Made by a program: the position numbers and the translations under genes. The notes below the pieces were generated by a model. That model was given only the letters and a program-made list of their open reading frames with translations. It searched no databases and was not told the DNA's origin. Positions 44,846 through 57,186 of a stretch of DNA of 64,000 nucleotides are shown here, piece by piece. How positions within the stretch are numbered: position 1 is the stretch's first letter; each line of letters begins with the position of its first letter. The stretch is from Selaginella moellendorffii (Eukaryota > Streptophyta > Lycopodiopsida > Selaginellales > Selaginellaceae): positions 133,939-197,938 of the forward strand of contig NW_003314346.1 in NCBI RefSeq assembly GCF_000143415.4, read 5' to 3'.

Positions 44846-46084
44846 ATGAGCTTGGGACCGGGGATGGCGCTGGCACAGGGGAGCAGGCGCTGCAATGCAT
44901 TCCGGCAGCAGCATATAAGCTTGTTCCATTGCTCAGCATCGCTGCAAGAGAAATGGCGGTGCAAATACAAAAATGTGAGTGATTTTCTTCCCTCATTCCT
45001 TCTGATCTCCTCGATGCTGTGGTGCTGCAGAGAACGGGCTACGATTCCGACAATAGCCACAAGGTGAGGTGAGTTGAGCTTTGCCAAAGAAAAAATGCGT
45101 TTTCTTTTCTTCGCTGGTATTGATTTTTTCGTGTGGGCAGAAATTCGTAGCATATGAGAGGCGTTTAGAGAGGGCTGCACACCGCAAGGATTTATTGAAT
45201 TGGAGGCTCCACGTTACATTTAGTGAGCTCGAGGTTGATCATTTCCAGTGCCACAAAACTATAGCTGCTAGTCCTGGTCCCGGTTCTTTTTGCGGTGCTT
45301 GCTGGGCTGATTTCTCTTTCTGCCAATCTGCAGGGATCATACACATCAACGAAGCCCAAGTCGCAAGACTTTCGGTGGAATCGCAAGAAGGTGACCTCCA
45401 AGAAGACAAACGACTGGGAGGCGTACTTGAAGTACGAAGGCGACTGGGAGAGGTTTTGTAGGAAGTTTACGAATTTATCCGGTAAGCACTTGTTTCCTGT
45501 CTTCTGTCTCCGTTGTGGACATCACTCATCGAGAGAGTGGACAGATTTTGAGACGCGTAGGCCTCGGTCTCAGAAAGAACGGGCTAAGAAGATGTGGCAC
45601 GAATGGGACTCGTCAGACTCGTCGGACTCGGACGACGACGACGACGATGACGACGATGGCTGGGATGACGATCCAACGTTTGGAAGGCAATATCACAAGA
45701 CTAGCAGGCCTCGGGTAGAACAAACGTTCAAGGGGAAACCTGTAGTCACCGTTGGACAAAGGTCGGACCGCCTGGCTCTTGGGCTTCCTCCGGCAGGCTC
45801 CTTGACAATGGAGCAGCTCAAAGCAGCGTAAGTTTGGTCTCGTTAGTGCCTTGTTTCTTACCCATGTCTGTTTCTTTTGTCGCCGCACAGCTTCCGTGCA
45901 TCCGCATTGAAATGGCACCCGGACCGCCACCAAGGCTCTACCAAGGTTTGATGAATGCAGTTGCGTGTTTTGTAAACCTTTGCTTCTTGACCTTTTCTTG
46001 TAGGAAACCGCCGAAGAGAAATTCAAAATGTGCGGTAACGCTTATAGAGCTCTGTGTAGCGCCCTGGCTGAGAAGAGAGCTTAA
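44846..46084 (+). CDS. Mitochondrial-type J-domain protein with C-terminal J domain
   Basis: DnaJ-family co-chaperone that would stimulate an Hsp70. Start MSLGPGMALAQGSRRCNAFR at 44846 with a basic, Ser-rich N-terminus suggesting import into mitochondria. Exons then give RTGYDSDNSHK, KFVAYERRLERAAHRKDLLN, GSYTSTKPKSQDFRWNRKKV and DWEAYLKYEGDWERFCRKF. A very acidic run (SDSDDDDDDDDDGWDDD) precedes the J domain LGLPPAGSLTMEQLKAAFRA with the essential HPD in ALKWHPDRHQGSTK, and the end AEEKFKMCGNAYRALCSALA. The J domain at the C-terminus is less usual than at the N-terminus. It lies 79 bp downstream of the PPR gene and is the last gene before the AT-rich region. Confidence 0.85.
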
Positions 46085-47900
46085 ATGCCACCATTGATGA
46101 TTGTAAGAGAGATTAAATATTTAGATGGAAGCAGTTTTTTATAATACAATGCAGAAGATTTCCCAGGATTAAAAGTTCTTTGTTAATCTTTTATTTAAGC
46201 TCCACCAATATGATGGGATGCATGATGATATATATATATATATAAAGAAAAATGGTAAGTTACCAAGTTAGGCTCAAATGCTTTACATTTATTTGAAATA
46301 TTTATGTACTTACTACAAGATTATAGCACCCCTAGCATCCCATGCAAATCAACCATGCGATGAACTGCTTTATTGCTGAGAGAATAAATAAAAGATAACC
46401 AATAACTCTTACTTCTGTTAGCTCTTTGAGCTTCATTTGAGAAAATACTTCCACACATGTCCATTGCATTATAGAACAACTTCCACATGAAACTAGCCTG
46501 AGGCTGTGGCAACACAAAAGCTGTTTTCTAGCAAGCATTCCAGGCATTCACAAGATCCATTCACAAGATCAAGAAATCAACCGTACATAGAAGTAGAAAT
46601 AACTTCATATGGGCATGGCCACTAAACCATGAAATAAAAAATCAGGAAGAATGTATTTATACCAGAGGCTCTAAAGGCTTAAGAAAATGGATTTCCTAAA
46701 CATTAGCAAACACAAAAGCACAAAAAAGAAAACATTTGGAACTAAGGGGTCCCAAATTTAAACACTCTTTTAGGTTTGAACCAAGAAAATATTAATTGTT
46801 CGCAGTTCAAAACGTTTTTTTTCTCAGGCCAAAGCAGAACAAAATACAACACCCTGGTTTCTTGGCCTGAATGGGGATAGCTATCTTAAATGGTTTAATT
46901 GCCAAGAAAAAACCATTTAGGAGATTATTTACTTATAAATTTAGTTTGTAAAATTGAAAATGCCAGAAATAATTAAGTAACAACTCTATAATAAAATTGC
47001 CTTTCTTTTAGTTTCAAGAAGTTAACAATGGTCCCACTGTTGTTAGTCTAATTTAAGAAAAGTTTATAAGACTTATAACTCAAAAATTATATCATATTAA
47101 TTGATAGTTATTTTAAATCATTGTAGTGACTAGCTTATACTCTAGTAATATGTGTATCACTAGTACTTTTATGATTTCTATATTTTGAACTTATTAGTCA
47201 TAATGATAATTTTTTTAGCTCAAATAAAAAGTCATTTCTGTATATGCTAATAGCCAAATCAATTTTAGACTTTCTTGAATGACTTAATTGAAATATTTAA
47301 TTGATTTAATTTAAGGCTGATTTATAAATTGCATTTATATAGGAATTATTTATGGTTTTTTATTGTTTGTTGCAATTTATATGAATTTTAAAATGAAGGG
47401 ATATTATTGTTTTCCCCAATCCATTGCCTCTTAATGTTTTATAATTTATTTCTAATAAATCAGCTTATTTCTTGGTGGTCAAGACAAATAAATGGACCAA
47501 GGCTTATTAAGCAGTAAGCTCTTCATATGGGTTAATGATTTTGAAAGTGGGAGACTCATTTATAATGATCAATGGCAGGGCAAATTTAACAGTCAGTAGA
47601 AACAAGAGCAACCACTGAATTCCCATTTAAATTCTATTAGAAGCAGCACATTGTAATGAGCCCAAGATTAAATTATAGTGTGATTTGCAATATGCAATAT
47701 TTATAATTAATAAAAATCAATCCTTTTTTGTGATATAAAAGCTAATATTTAGAAAGTTTTCTGCTCATTAGGTTAAAGTTTTCATTTTTTATAAATATAG
47801 CATTGAAATAAATGCCCCATATTGGCAAGGTGATGCAATTTATTATTCACTTTTGTGCTTAAGCTCATTGCCATGACAGTATCAAGAACAAAATCAAGTT
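46085..47900. other. AT-rich non-coding region
   Basis: Base composition changes sharply from GC-rich gene space to strongly AT-rich DNA. It includes a TA microsatellite (46230-46244). I see no gene, only decayed sequence with stops in all frames. Confidence 0.6.
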
Positions 47901-48420
47901 TGTGGGATTGTTGAATTGTGTTGTAATTTGGCCTAAGGCTCACTCTGATAGAAAGCTCCAACTAGATGCCCAAAACGTTGTTCTTGAAACTCTAATACCT
48001 AAAATTCAATTCTTAGGAGTTCTTAAGAGAATACAAAATGTTTTAGGTGAGATGAGAGAACTGCAATATGGAGGAGTTGACCTCATCAAGCCAAGCACCA
48101 ATCTATTCCTTGCTAGTCTTAAAAAAAGATGGTAGTTGAAGCTTTGCATGGATTATAGGGGCCTGAACAAGGACTCTTAATTCTGCATATGGACAAGTTA
48201 TTGGATGAGCTTGGCAAGTAATTAGATTGATTTTCCCTCTAGTTATTACTAGATAGTAGTGAAAGTAAAAGATTGGTATAAGACAATGTTTTGCACTCAC
48301 CGGAGATAATTCTGGTTTTCGATAATGTTATCATAGGCTTACTAATACCCCAGCCATATTCCAAATGGTGGTGAAATTCTTGGCCTACATCTCTTCAGGT
48401 TTATTGTTAAGCAAATCTTC
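47901..48420 (+). mobile_element. Fossil of a Ty3/gypsy-type reverse transcriptase
   Basis: The plus strand reads ELQYGGVDLIKPSTNLFLAS, then KKRW, a stop, and KLCMDYRGLNK. This matches the start of the retrotransposon RT domain, where IxPSxSPxASP and WRxCVDYRxLN are typical. Further on, THRR and PSHIPNGGEILG-like fragments occur with frameshifts and stops. It is an inactive remnant without visible LTRs or other domains. Confidence 0.65.
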
Positions 48421-49842
48421 TTAGGTTGCTTCAGTGGTGATGGTTAAGAAAAAAATGGTTTAAAGTGTCTTTATGTGAACTAGAAAGGATTGAATGATAG
48501 GATGGTGAATAATATATTCATTAATATTAATCCACATGGCTTAAAGTATGACTAAGTTAAATTTAGTCAGTTTATTTTATAATATATTTTTTCATGACTA
48601 ATCAAGTGCAACTGAGTAGTGGCAAAGAGGGCTTGGGAATGGCTGGGTGGCAATTTTCTTTGCATCAGTGTGGTAATTCTTCCTTCAGTTCTAATAATTG
48701 ATATTAGAGGTAGATTTATAAGTTGATCAAACACAAGTTCTTTTAGAAGAATATGAAAAATTACATTCTTGAGTATGGGAGAATTGTTAGCATGAAGGTG
48801 TTAATAGAAAGGCTAATAGGGTTTTTGGTGGTATTGGTTATCCTAGAGGATAAATGTGTAAGTAACAAAAAAGAACAACTCAAGAAATGATTCATAAATG
48901 TTAAAATAGGGAAATGAATAAAAGTGCATCTCTTGATAACGGTATTAGGATATATAGGGTTAAATGTCTTTAGGTTTGAGCAATATTGATTTGAATGACT
49001 TTCTAAAAAATCTAAATTCAAGAGTTGACATTTAGTATTAGAGTGGTCTTAGGTCCAATTGCATGTTGAGATTGACATTTAGTGATCCAGTTTGGTAAAG
49101 TATATTTAGATTTAAGTAGTACTAAATTAGTATCAGAGCGGTCTTGGGTCCAATTGCATGTTAAAATTGACATCTTATGATCTAGTTTCATAAAGTATAT
49201 TTAGGTTTGAGAAGTATTAAGTTGGATAACCTCCCAAGAATTCCAAATTTAGGAGCTTATAAGATAGATGAGCATATCCATGTATTTTATTATGCATTTA
49301 CAAAAAACACAAAGGTAAAATAAACAAGCTTAGGTCATTATAGATTGTTTAACCAATTTTATAAAGTTGGTTCCTCTGAAAAAGGTAGTAAAGAGTGTGA
49401 ACTTAGCTACAATATACCTTGAGTGTGACTTTTGTCAATTTGGTTTGCCAATGGAAATTACACTCAAAATTCACAAATGAACTTTGGAGAAGCTTTATGA
49501 AGGTCATGAAGATTGTGTTACGAATGTGTTTATGGGTATCGAAAGTTACTTATTGATTAGTCTTTTCAAATATTTTTCCCTTGCTGCCATAACGGCAGAA
49601 GGTTGGTATTGCTGAATCCTTTATCAATCTCCACTCAAGCTAGTTGAGAAAGTAATTATGTATATACTTATGTCAGATAAACATAAGGTAAGAACACCTA
49701 TATATTTCTTGCTGAGCATACTCGGTCCGGTATAAAAAACTTATATGTTGGCTTGCACTTATTTGTATTGGGAATTCTTGCAATATTAAGCTTGGTCCCT
49801 CAATATTTGTTAAATGATAGCTTACTGTGTCCGCCAAGACAC
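48421..49842. other. AT-rich repetitive non-coding region
   Basis: No gene is seen. Short stop-filled frames only. The tandem repeat listed separately lies within it. Confidence 0.5.
49034..49230 (+). repeat. Degenerate tandem pair of about 95 bp with PBS-like motif
   Basis: Two units begin agtattagagtggtcttagg and agtatcagagcggtcttggg and share the following ccaattgcatgtt...attgacat. The motif TATCAGAGCGG resembles an initiator-Met tRNA primer-binding site, so this may be a decayed LTR junction. Confidence 0.6.
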
Positions 49843-51520
49843 TGTGAGACACAAATCCCTAAGCTAAACTCTTTATGAACTCTTTATCATTTCGGTCATG
49901 TTTTTGGGGATCCTTTTAGCTTACGACACCTCGGGGAGTTAATTCCTTACACCTAAGGGGTTTAAGAAACTCCAAAAGTATAGTAGAGGGGAGGATTCTA
50001 GTGGAGCCAGTTTGGCCAGGAAAGGCTAATGTGACCAAAGAAGGCTATACCCACGTGTTGGGTGATGATATAATCACTGAGGAGTCCAAGATGAGGTAGT
50101 TTGGTGAAATGAGCTAGCTCTAACTCCCTTAGGAGATTGAATGGTCGATACTCCCAATCCAAGTATGGGTGGCATTACCTACTTGGATGTCTAGTGTGGC
50201 TCATCGGAACTTTGCTCTAGCCATATGCTAGAGCACCTAAAGGTGGAACGTAGGGAGAGTACCCACGAGGCTCACATAAGGCCACAGTGTTTCAAAGTGT
50301 TATCCTAATGTCCTGGAAAAGAAGTGGAGAAATCCTTACGTAATGATTAAGGATACAATCACAAGGTGAGGAAGTCCCAGAAGTCGGTGGGACTTGGTGA
50401 TTGAGCCTTTATGCCTTAACCCGATGGCAGTGTTGGCAAACATGCTTTGTGGATGGGGACTTAGTGGGAACTGAAGAAGGGACATTAAAGAAGATGTTCC
50501 CTATATCTTCAAGCATCCTAAGGATGCTACAGTGTAGTTATGGGATGACCACTCATGGATAGATGGCCCAATCTTTGAGAGATAGGACTATGATGTAGGT
50601 GGTCATGGACCACCGGTGTGACAAAAGTGAATAAACATAACCTTAGCGTAATGAGCTGATATGTTGGTGGTACCTTTGGGTGTCAATCAGAGGATTGGAC
50701 ATATGGAGCACTTGGACCAAATGCAAAGGTTGAGTGGATAGATGCCATTCATGGGGCTAGCAAGTCCACAAATCTGGAATAGAACTTATGAAGGTTATGA
50801 GTGAGATTTTTCCAAGCAGTCGGAGGTGTGATTAAATGAGTAAAATAGAATGAAAAATTTAGTCACTTACAATTTGAGATCAAAGCTGTTCCTTAGTTTG
50901 CAGTCAAATATATCACCATTTGATAGTGATATTGGAAGGTCCCAGGAGTGGGGCTATATTTGAGGACTAGCAGGTTGGGAGGATATAGCTCTCCACTATA
51001 GTTTGTGTGTGAACTGGTAGGTAATGTAGTGGATAGAAAGGGGTTAATAAGGGAACAACTTTGGAATATTGGGAATAGTAGAATGTTTTCCTCATAAAGT
51101 TAAGGATGTGATTGTTATAAACGTTTGACTTAGCAAACTAACTAATGTGGTTGTGGTAAATAGCTATAGTTAAGATCAAGGGAATGATAGAACAATAAAG
51201 GAGTTATAAGATTACCCTCATATAATCAAGGATGGTGCTCCAAAATTTAAGATTAGAGTTGGTGACTGTGGGAAGTTAAATACGGATGAGGACATAAGTC
51301 TTTGGAATGGTAACCGATGCTACCTTAAATAAATGTTGGAACAACCCTTTAGAGGATGAGTCGGTATTCTCATAATATGGACAGATAGTCCTAAGGGGCA
51401 AAAATAACCCATATGGAACAAAGAATAATCAAGTGTCAGAGTAACACTTGCCAAGATGGTCCTTGTAAGTAGGATATGAATATAAGAAGTTGTATTTCAA
51501 TGAGCTAACACCTCAAAAGT
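49843..51520 (+). mobile_element. Decayed older copy of the LTR element (LTR plus start of internal region)
   Basis: Starts TGTGAGACACAAATCCC and ends its LTR part at CTTACA (50871), like the young LTRs at 51596 and 57187, then continues with the internal sequence to about 51520. Shared landmarks include ccaaaagtatagtag and gccagtttggccaggaaagg. It has many substitutions, and the primer site is decayed (tttgagatcaaagc). Its U3 part is different and lacks the 12-bp minisatellite. It ends shortly before the young 5' LTR. Confidence 0.8.
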
Positions 51521-51595
51521 AACCATATGTAGCGCATCTTATTTCTCTCCCCTTAAGCTAACTGGAAAAGGGGTAATTGCTTGATGAGAGAGCCC

Positions 51596-53133
51596 TGTGA
51601 GACACAAAATCCCTAGGCCCCAAAGTGGAGCCGGAAGGGCGCCACATGGTAGTGGCCGAAGCGAGAGCCAAACGAGTGTAACACGTTTGGACCAAAAGCT
51701 CCGACTTGAAAAGTCAAGAGCGGGAGTGGAACTCCCAACGAAGTGCTCGAGGAACGAGCATGAAGCGAGCAAAAGGCGAGGCTCCAAAAAGGGACCCAAA
51801 AGGACCAACACATGACACGTGGGAGTGTCCGAAATGGACCCGAGTTGGAGTCCGAAGTGGAGTCCGAGATGGAGTCCGAGATGGAGTCCGAGATGGAGTC
51901 CGAGGTGGACCCGAGATGGACCCGAGTTGGAGTCCGAAGTGGAGTCCGAGATGGACCCGAGATGGAGTCCGAGATGGAGTCCGAGATGGAGTCCGAGGAG
52001 GACCCGAGATGGACCCGAAATGGAGTCCGAGATGGAGTCCGAGATGGACCCGAGATGGAGTCCGAGATGGAGTCCGAGATGGAGTCCGAGATGGACCCGA
52101 GATGGAGTCCGAGTCCGAGTCCGAGTCCGGAGCCTGAGAGGGTGAAAGCCCAAAGCGTTCGTCTCCCAGACCCTGGGGGGTTTGGTGAGCCCCAAAAGTA
52201 TAGTAGGGGGAGGACTGCAGTGGAGCCAGTTTGGCCAGGAAAGGCCAGTTTGGCCCAGGAAGGCCAGACCCAGTGTTGGGTGATGAGCTGCCCACTGGGA
52301 AGTCCAAGACTAGAGTGAACACAGACCGACAAGCGGGGTAGCTTGGTGAAGTGTTCAAGAGCCGGCTCTAGTTCCCCCGGGAGATCGACTGGCCGATGCT
52401 CCCAGTCCAAGTGTGGGTGGCACTACCTACTTGGATACCAGGCGTGGCTCAACGGAACCTCGCTCTAAGCCCATGGCTAGAGCACCTAAAGGCGATAGGT
52501 GGGGAGAGTACCCAGGTGGCTCGCGTAAGGCCACGGTGTTCCGAAATGTTGTCCCAAAGGCCCAGACTGTGGAAAGGAAGAGGAGCAGTCCTCTGGGGTA
52601 GTGACCAAGGACACAGTCATGTGGTGAGGAAGTCCCAGAGGACCGTGGGACTTAGTGGTCGGGCCTGTGGGCCTCGATCCAGTGGCAGTGTTGGCAAACA
52701 CGGCCAGGGGCAGAAAGGGACTTGGTAGGAACTGACAAAGGGACTTTGGGGAAGGCAATTCCCCAGGTCTGTGGGCATCCTAAGGATGCTAAGGAGTGGA
52801 TCTAGGATGACCACTCGTGGACACATGGCCCAGTCTTGGAGAGACGAGGTGGTGATGCAAGTGGTGTTGAACCACTAGTGCAGCAAAGGTGAATGGGCAT
52901 GGCCTTAGCGTAACGGGCCGAGATGTCAGTGGTACTTTTGGGTGTCGGTCTCAGGACCAGACACATGGAGCACTTGGACCAGGTGCAAGTGTGGAGTGGC
53001 ATGGATGCCATTCTTGGGGCTAGCAAGTCCCAAGTCCTGAATTGGATTGATGGAGGTTGTGAATGAGACTCCTCCAAGTGGTCGGAGGTGTGGTTAAGTG
53101 ACTAAAGTAGAATGGAAAATTTAGTCGCTTACA
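51596..53133 (+). repeat. LTR 1 of a young LARD-like element (1,538 bp)
   Basis: Begins TGTGAGACAC and ends CTTACA, the usual TG...CA limits. It is nearly identical to 57187-58927 (only one clear substitution noticed, near 52946/58740) apart from a minisatellite length difference. It is followed by the spacer ATT and a primer-binding site. No target-site duplication could be matched. Confidence 0.92.
51834..52133. repeat. 12-bp minisatellite in LTR 1
   Basis: Arrays of GAGTCCGAGATG with 11-bp variants (GACCCGAGATG) and a short GAGTCC tail. The repeat makes long open frames on several strands with repeating peptides, which I regard as non-coding. Confidence 0.9.
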
Positions 53134-53136
53134 ATT

Positions 53137-53148
53137 TGGTATCGGAGC
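53137..53148 (+). promoter_or_regulatory. Primer-binding site (tRNA-iMet type)
   Basis: TGGTATCGGAGC, three bases after the LTR end, matches 11 of 12 bases of the usual plant site TGGTATCAGAGC. A second identical copy follows LTR 2 at 58931-58942. Confidence 0.85.
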
Positions 53149-55612
53149 TGTTCCTTAGTCCGACTTTTATTGGTGCTCAAGCATATCACCACTGGTGCTA
53201 GCAACGGAAGGTCCAAGAAGTGGGCCTATCCTTGAGGAGTAGCAAGTCGGGAAGACATGGCTCTCCATTACAGTTCATGTGTGAACTTGTAGACAAGGTG
53301 GTGGATAGAAAAGGGGCCAATAATAGAACGACTTTGGGATCTTGGGAACAGTGTAAGGTTTTCCTCATTGAGTTGAGGAAGTGATCCAGATGAGCGTTTG
53401 ACTCAGCAAACGGGCTAATGTAGTTGGGGTAAACAACTATAGTTGGGATCACGGGGAAGATAGAGACTCCAAAAACAATAAAGGAGTCACGAGTTTATCC
53501 TCACATGGTTGAGGCTGGTGCTCATGAAGGTGAGACCGGAATGGATGACCGTGAGAGGTCAAGTATGGATGAGGACACGAGTCCTGGAAATGGTAGCCGG
53601 GGCTACCTCTAATAAATGCTGGAACAACCCCAGGAGTTGGGGGTGTATTAAGTGGATGAGTTGGTGTTCTCATCACATGGACAAGTAGTCCTAAGGGGCA
53701 AAGGTTGCCCCCAGAGAACAAAATCAAGTGTCGGAGTAACACTTGTGAAAATAGTCCTTTTGAGTAGGACAGGAATGCAAGAAGTGTATTCCAGTGAGCT
53801 AGTGCCTCACAAGTAGGACCTTACGGGTCTGTGGATTAACCAAGTCCAAAACTGCTGGATGACTCAAGTAGAGTCAACGGATGGTCCTAAAAGGACTGAT
53901 GGAAGCATTTGGACTGAGGTGTGTTGTACCCCATAAAGGATGGGGGGGGATCATAGGATCCAAGGATGAGAACGGAGGGTATCTCATCGATGGCAAAATA
54001 TGCCATGCTAAAGTTATGGGAAAGGTGTTCCCAGAAGAAAACAACTTTGACACAAAGTTGTGTGTGACCTCTATGGTGTAGTGCTAACGGATGGTTGGCA
54101 TGAGAAAGAGCGATGTTGGTCTTGGCAAAGACTTAAACACGAAGGGGAAATGTCATAGAGGTAGGCTCGTGGAGCCAATGGTGTGGAGACACCAAATGTG
54201 CCAAAGTGTGATACCTTGAGGCTATGATGGTGGGTTCATGAGAACCCCTTGCCAAAGGAATCCCAATGGAAATGGGAATGGCATAGCCTAAGCTGCAGAG
54301 CATGCAGTTGGAGTGTGGTGACCCAGATAATGATGGAGGTGTGAAAGCACCAAGCAATGAGTTGTAGGACTTGACAACTATGAGGCAACTAAGCAAGAGG
54401 TGCAAAATAACTGGTTAAAAGGGTAGAAGGTAGCTACCCAAGACTTCTTAATAGCATAAGGAAGTTGGATATACCCTTACGGGGGATAAGTTGCTTGTGT
54501 TGCGATATAGTAAGTCAATGTCATAAAAGGAAATACTCATTGTCAAGAGAGCCATCATTGGGACACCCGGACACTCTAGAACACCAGAAGGTGGTGTTTG
54601 ATGTCGCGAGGGCAATGGATAAAGCCCAAGGGACTAAGTCCCTAGCGAATGATGGATAGAAGATGCTATCCAAATGTCCAAGGTTGCGGAGACAGGAGAG
54701 ACTATCTACCCGAGTTGGACAAAGCCAAAAATGGAATTTTGGCAAGGCTAGTGATGGGCATGTAAAGGCCCATAAGCAACAATGTAATCCCAGTGTGTGG
54801 GATTATAAGGTGAGCATACCCGGATTGAGGAACCACTCCCTAGGCTATTGGGTAGGTTCATCCCTAAGAATACTTGCTAAAGCGTGATAGAAAGTGCAAA
54901 GCTACCCTCCTGGTCTGGAGGAGAATGACCAAAGGAAAGGTGTGAAGCCAAAAAGCAAGTAGTAAGGGGATAGAACCAAACCATAGGAATCGAAGGGCAT
55001 AACCAAGGTTGGTTATGCCAGCTGGGAGTGGAGAATCAAGTGGGGGCTCGAGGGTGTTGCCGCTAGCAACCGTGATGCCATGGAGGGTCTAAAATATGGA
55101 ATTGTCCATGTTAGACTATATGGCAACTATAAAGCTTGCGAAAGGGGAGGCCTTAGCAAGCTGAGGGACAGAGTTCCTTCAAGGTTCCCAAAGACGATTC
55201 TAGATAGCATAGTACCTAGAAAGGCCAAGTGTAAATGGTTCATGGAATGCGCGAAATCAGAGTGGCGCAGCAGAAGCGTGGTCTTGAAGCTTGCCATGAG
55301 GCAAGGTTATCAAGGTTAGGGAAGTAGTTCCCGAGTGTTCAAAGAAAGGGCTTTGAACGAAAGTCGATGGTCAAGGACTTTCACGCTTATGCAGGAACCA
55401 TGTTACAATGGTCGGAGGGCTTGCCAAATGAGATTGGCACGTCGGGGGAACAAAGACCCTAGTTGAAGGTGATAACTTCAAAAAGGGTGGGCCATGGGGC
55501 CGAGCATGGAGGAGTCCATGCATGATCACAGACATGTCAAGTGAGAGGACTTGGCAGTGTGGAGGAACTAGGTTCCTAAGCTGTGATCTGTAGCGCGCTT
55601 TAAAAATAGGTT

Positions 55613-55733
55613 GGTGCACCGGCGTGGGGAGTCACGCCAGGCATCTAGTGTGATGCCGTCCGTAGATGCATATACGGAGGTTGGGTTCGAGTCCCGACCC
55701 TCTAGTGCTTGGGTTCGAGTCCCAAATCACTAG
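55613..55733 (+). other. Array of consecutive hairpins with two tRNA T-arm-like stems
   Basis: Perfect stems follow one another: palindrome ggtgcacc (55613-55620); ggcgtg/cacgcc (55621-55638); ggcatc/gatgcc (55640-55657); tccgta/tacgga (55659-55678); ggttggg/cccgacc with loop ttcgagt (55679-55699); and ctagtg-c-ttggg/cccaa-at-cactag with the same loop (55702-55733). Both last loops carry GGTTCGAGTCC, the consensus of the Pol III B box / tRNA T arm. No acceptor stem closes the set, so it is not an ordinary tRNA gene. Confidence 0.75.
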
Positions 55734-55734
55734 G

Positions 55735-56017
55735 GCGTGGTGATGGTTTGGAATATGAGGACACTCATATTTCGGTGGTCATGGACTCTCAGTGGGGAGA
55801 CTGGTTTGGGCACACCGCCAAGCGAGGGATGCCTCGGAGTCGTGATGCACGGTTAGATTGCTTAAGTGTGAAAGCTCAGCATATCTAACTTGAACACTTT
55901 GGTGCAAGTGGCACCAAGGTCGTGGTGAGTGAGATGGGGACACCTAATCTCAGTTGCTATGGACCCTTGGCCGGAAGGGCTGCCTTGGGCGCACCGCCAA
56001 GTGTGGGGGATGCCCCC
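55735..56017 (+). repeat. Duplicated hairpin module in the LARD internal region
   Basis: Two diverged units, about 55735-55840 and 55921-56017, each start cgtggtga and contain two hairpins around ggacac and ggatgcc. Unit 1: aatatgag/ctcatatt (55752-55771) and cgagg/cctcg (55823-55836). Unit 2: tgagat/atctca (55930-55952) and ggggg/ccccc (56005-56017). Some stem differences are compensated on the opposite arm. Confidence 0.65.
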
Positions 56018-57186
56018 GGGGTCATAGTTAACAAGTTAAAGGTCTGGAAGACCTAGTACCTATTGGCAAACCTGTTAAGGTGCCGAGGTGAGATCACTAG
56101 GTGATCTTGTGGCTAAATAAGGACAAAGTCCTTGTTTGGGTTAAGGAATAAGGTTCCTAGTTCAAAGTGTTGATTTGAACTATTGATGATGGTGTGGCTT
56201 GGTCAAGGTGACCAAGTGGGAAAAGCACCTTAGGGAAATGAGCTATGTCATCGCGATGGCATAGTGTGTCCAAGGAAAGTAGTCTCTAAATAGACCCAGG
56301 AGAGGGTCACAAAGTTGGGCCGAGGATAGAGCCCACAGCAGAAGATGCTAAAAGAGACTTACTAGGGGTGAACACCCTAGTCTTGGCAAAGCAGAGCCTT
56401 TGCTATGGAATCAAAAGAATACCTCAAGGAGGGAGGTAGAGATTCGATGTTGCTCGGTGCAACAATCAACGGATAGGAGCAAAAGATGAGTGGCCAAGAT
56501 AGGGCCGTGGAATCCCTGGGAAGGAATCCAAGTGACAAAGTTAGGCGAGGAACACTAATGTGTTGGACGCTAACAAATTGCGGGAAAGGAAGTGTGTTTC
56601 CAAGGATGGATTCCGAATTGCTCCGATTTGGCGAAAGTGGAAGCTCCAAGGGAGGGAGCGGTAAGGTAGCCAAATGATAGGGCCATGAACAGCCCTAACA
56701 CAAAGTATGATAACTGGAACTTTGGCACGAAATAGAAGAGAGGATGATGGTGCCCTCGAGTAGAGAACTTCCTAGGAGGGGAAGTGGAGTTGCACAAAAG
56801 GTGCAAGGCAAGGTGTCGGAGACACCTAGGAAATTGACTCCAAGAAGTCAAAATTCAAAGTTCCAAAGTGCAGAGGTTATATCGATGGAAATTGAGACTA
56901 CTCGAGAAGGAGTAGTGGGATTGACTTAGAGAAGGGTCTCTAAGAGGTTTAGCGAGAACTAAACCAATAAAAGGAGAGAACCATTACATGTGGTCCAATC
57001 AGTCTCTAAGTTGGAGAGACTACGCTCCTTAAAGGATGGACAAGGCATGGTGAGCCTTTGGTGTCAAACCATAGACAAAGATTGGCTAGGTGCCAAGGAT
57101 GGAAATGGTAACACGTGTGGGTGTTACTTTATGAAAGGGTTTACCGTTCGATGAGGACATCGAACTTCGTCTATGGGTGGTGGAGT

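Larger units (their letters stand above)
53134..57186 (+). mobile_element. Internal region of a non-autonomous LTR retrotransposon (LARD-like)
   Basis: 4,053 bp between two near-identical LTRs. A primer-binding site TGGTATCGGAGC (53137-53148) differs at one base from the plant initiator-Met tRNA complement. Just before LTR 2 the sequence gggtggtggagt (57175-57186) is a weak polypurine tract. No open frame exceeds about 100 codons and no gag, protease, RT, RNase H or integrase motif is recognisable, so it must rely on another element for movement. It contains a hairpin-rich section (55613-56017) described separately. Confidence 0.8.

Noticed and set aside
51539-52410. Long open frames across LTR 1 on both strands
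   Set aside because: They are translations of a 12-bp minisatellite; several frames stay open at once and encode monotonous peptides.
53137-53148. Primer-binding sites or repeats as part of a CRISPR array
   Set aside because: The repeats in this window are LTR copies and minisatellites with no regular spacers, and the genome is eukaryotic.
53881-54081. 66-codon frame in the LARD internal region as a gag fragment
   Set aside because: It shows no zinc knuckle or other gag feature and stands alone among stops.
55636-55733. A tRNA gene
   Set aside because: Two good T-arm sequences and possible D- and anticodon-like hairpins exist, but there is no acceptor stem, no clear A box and no terminator.
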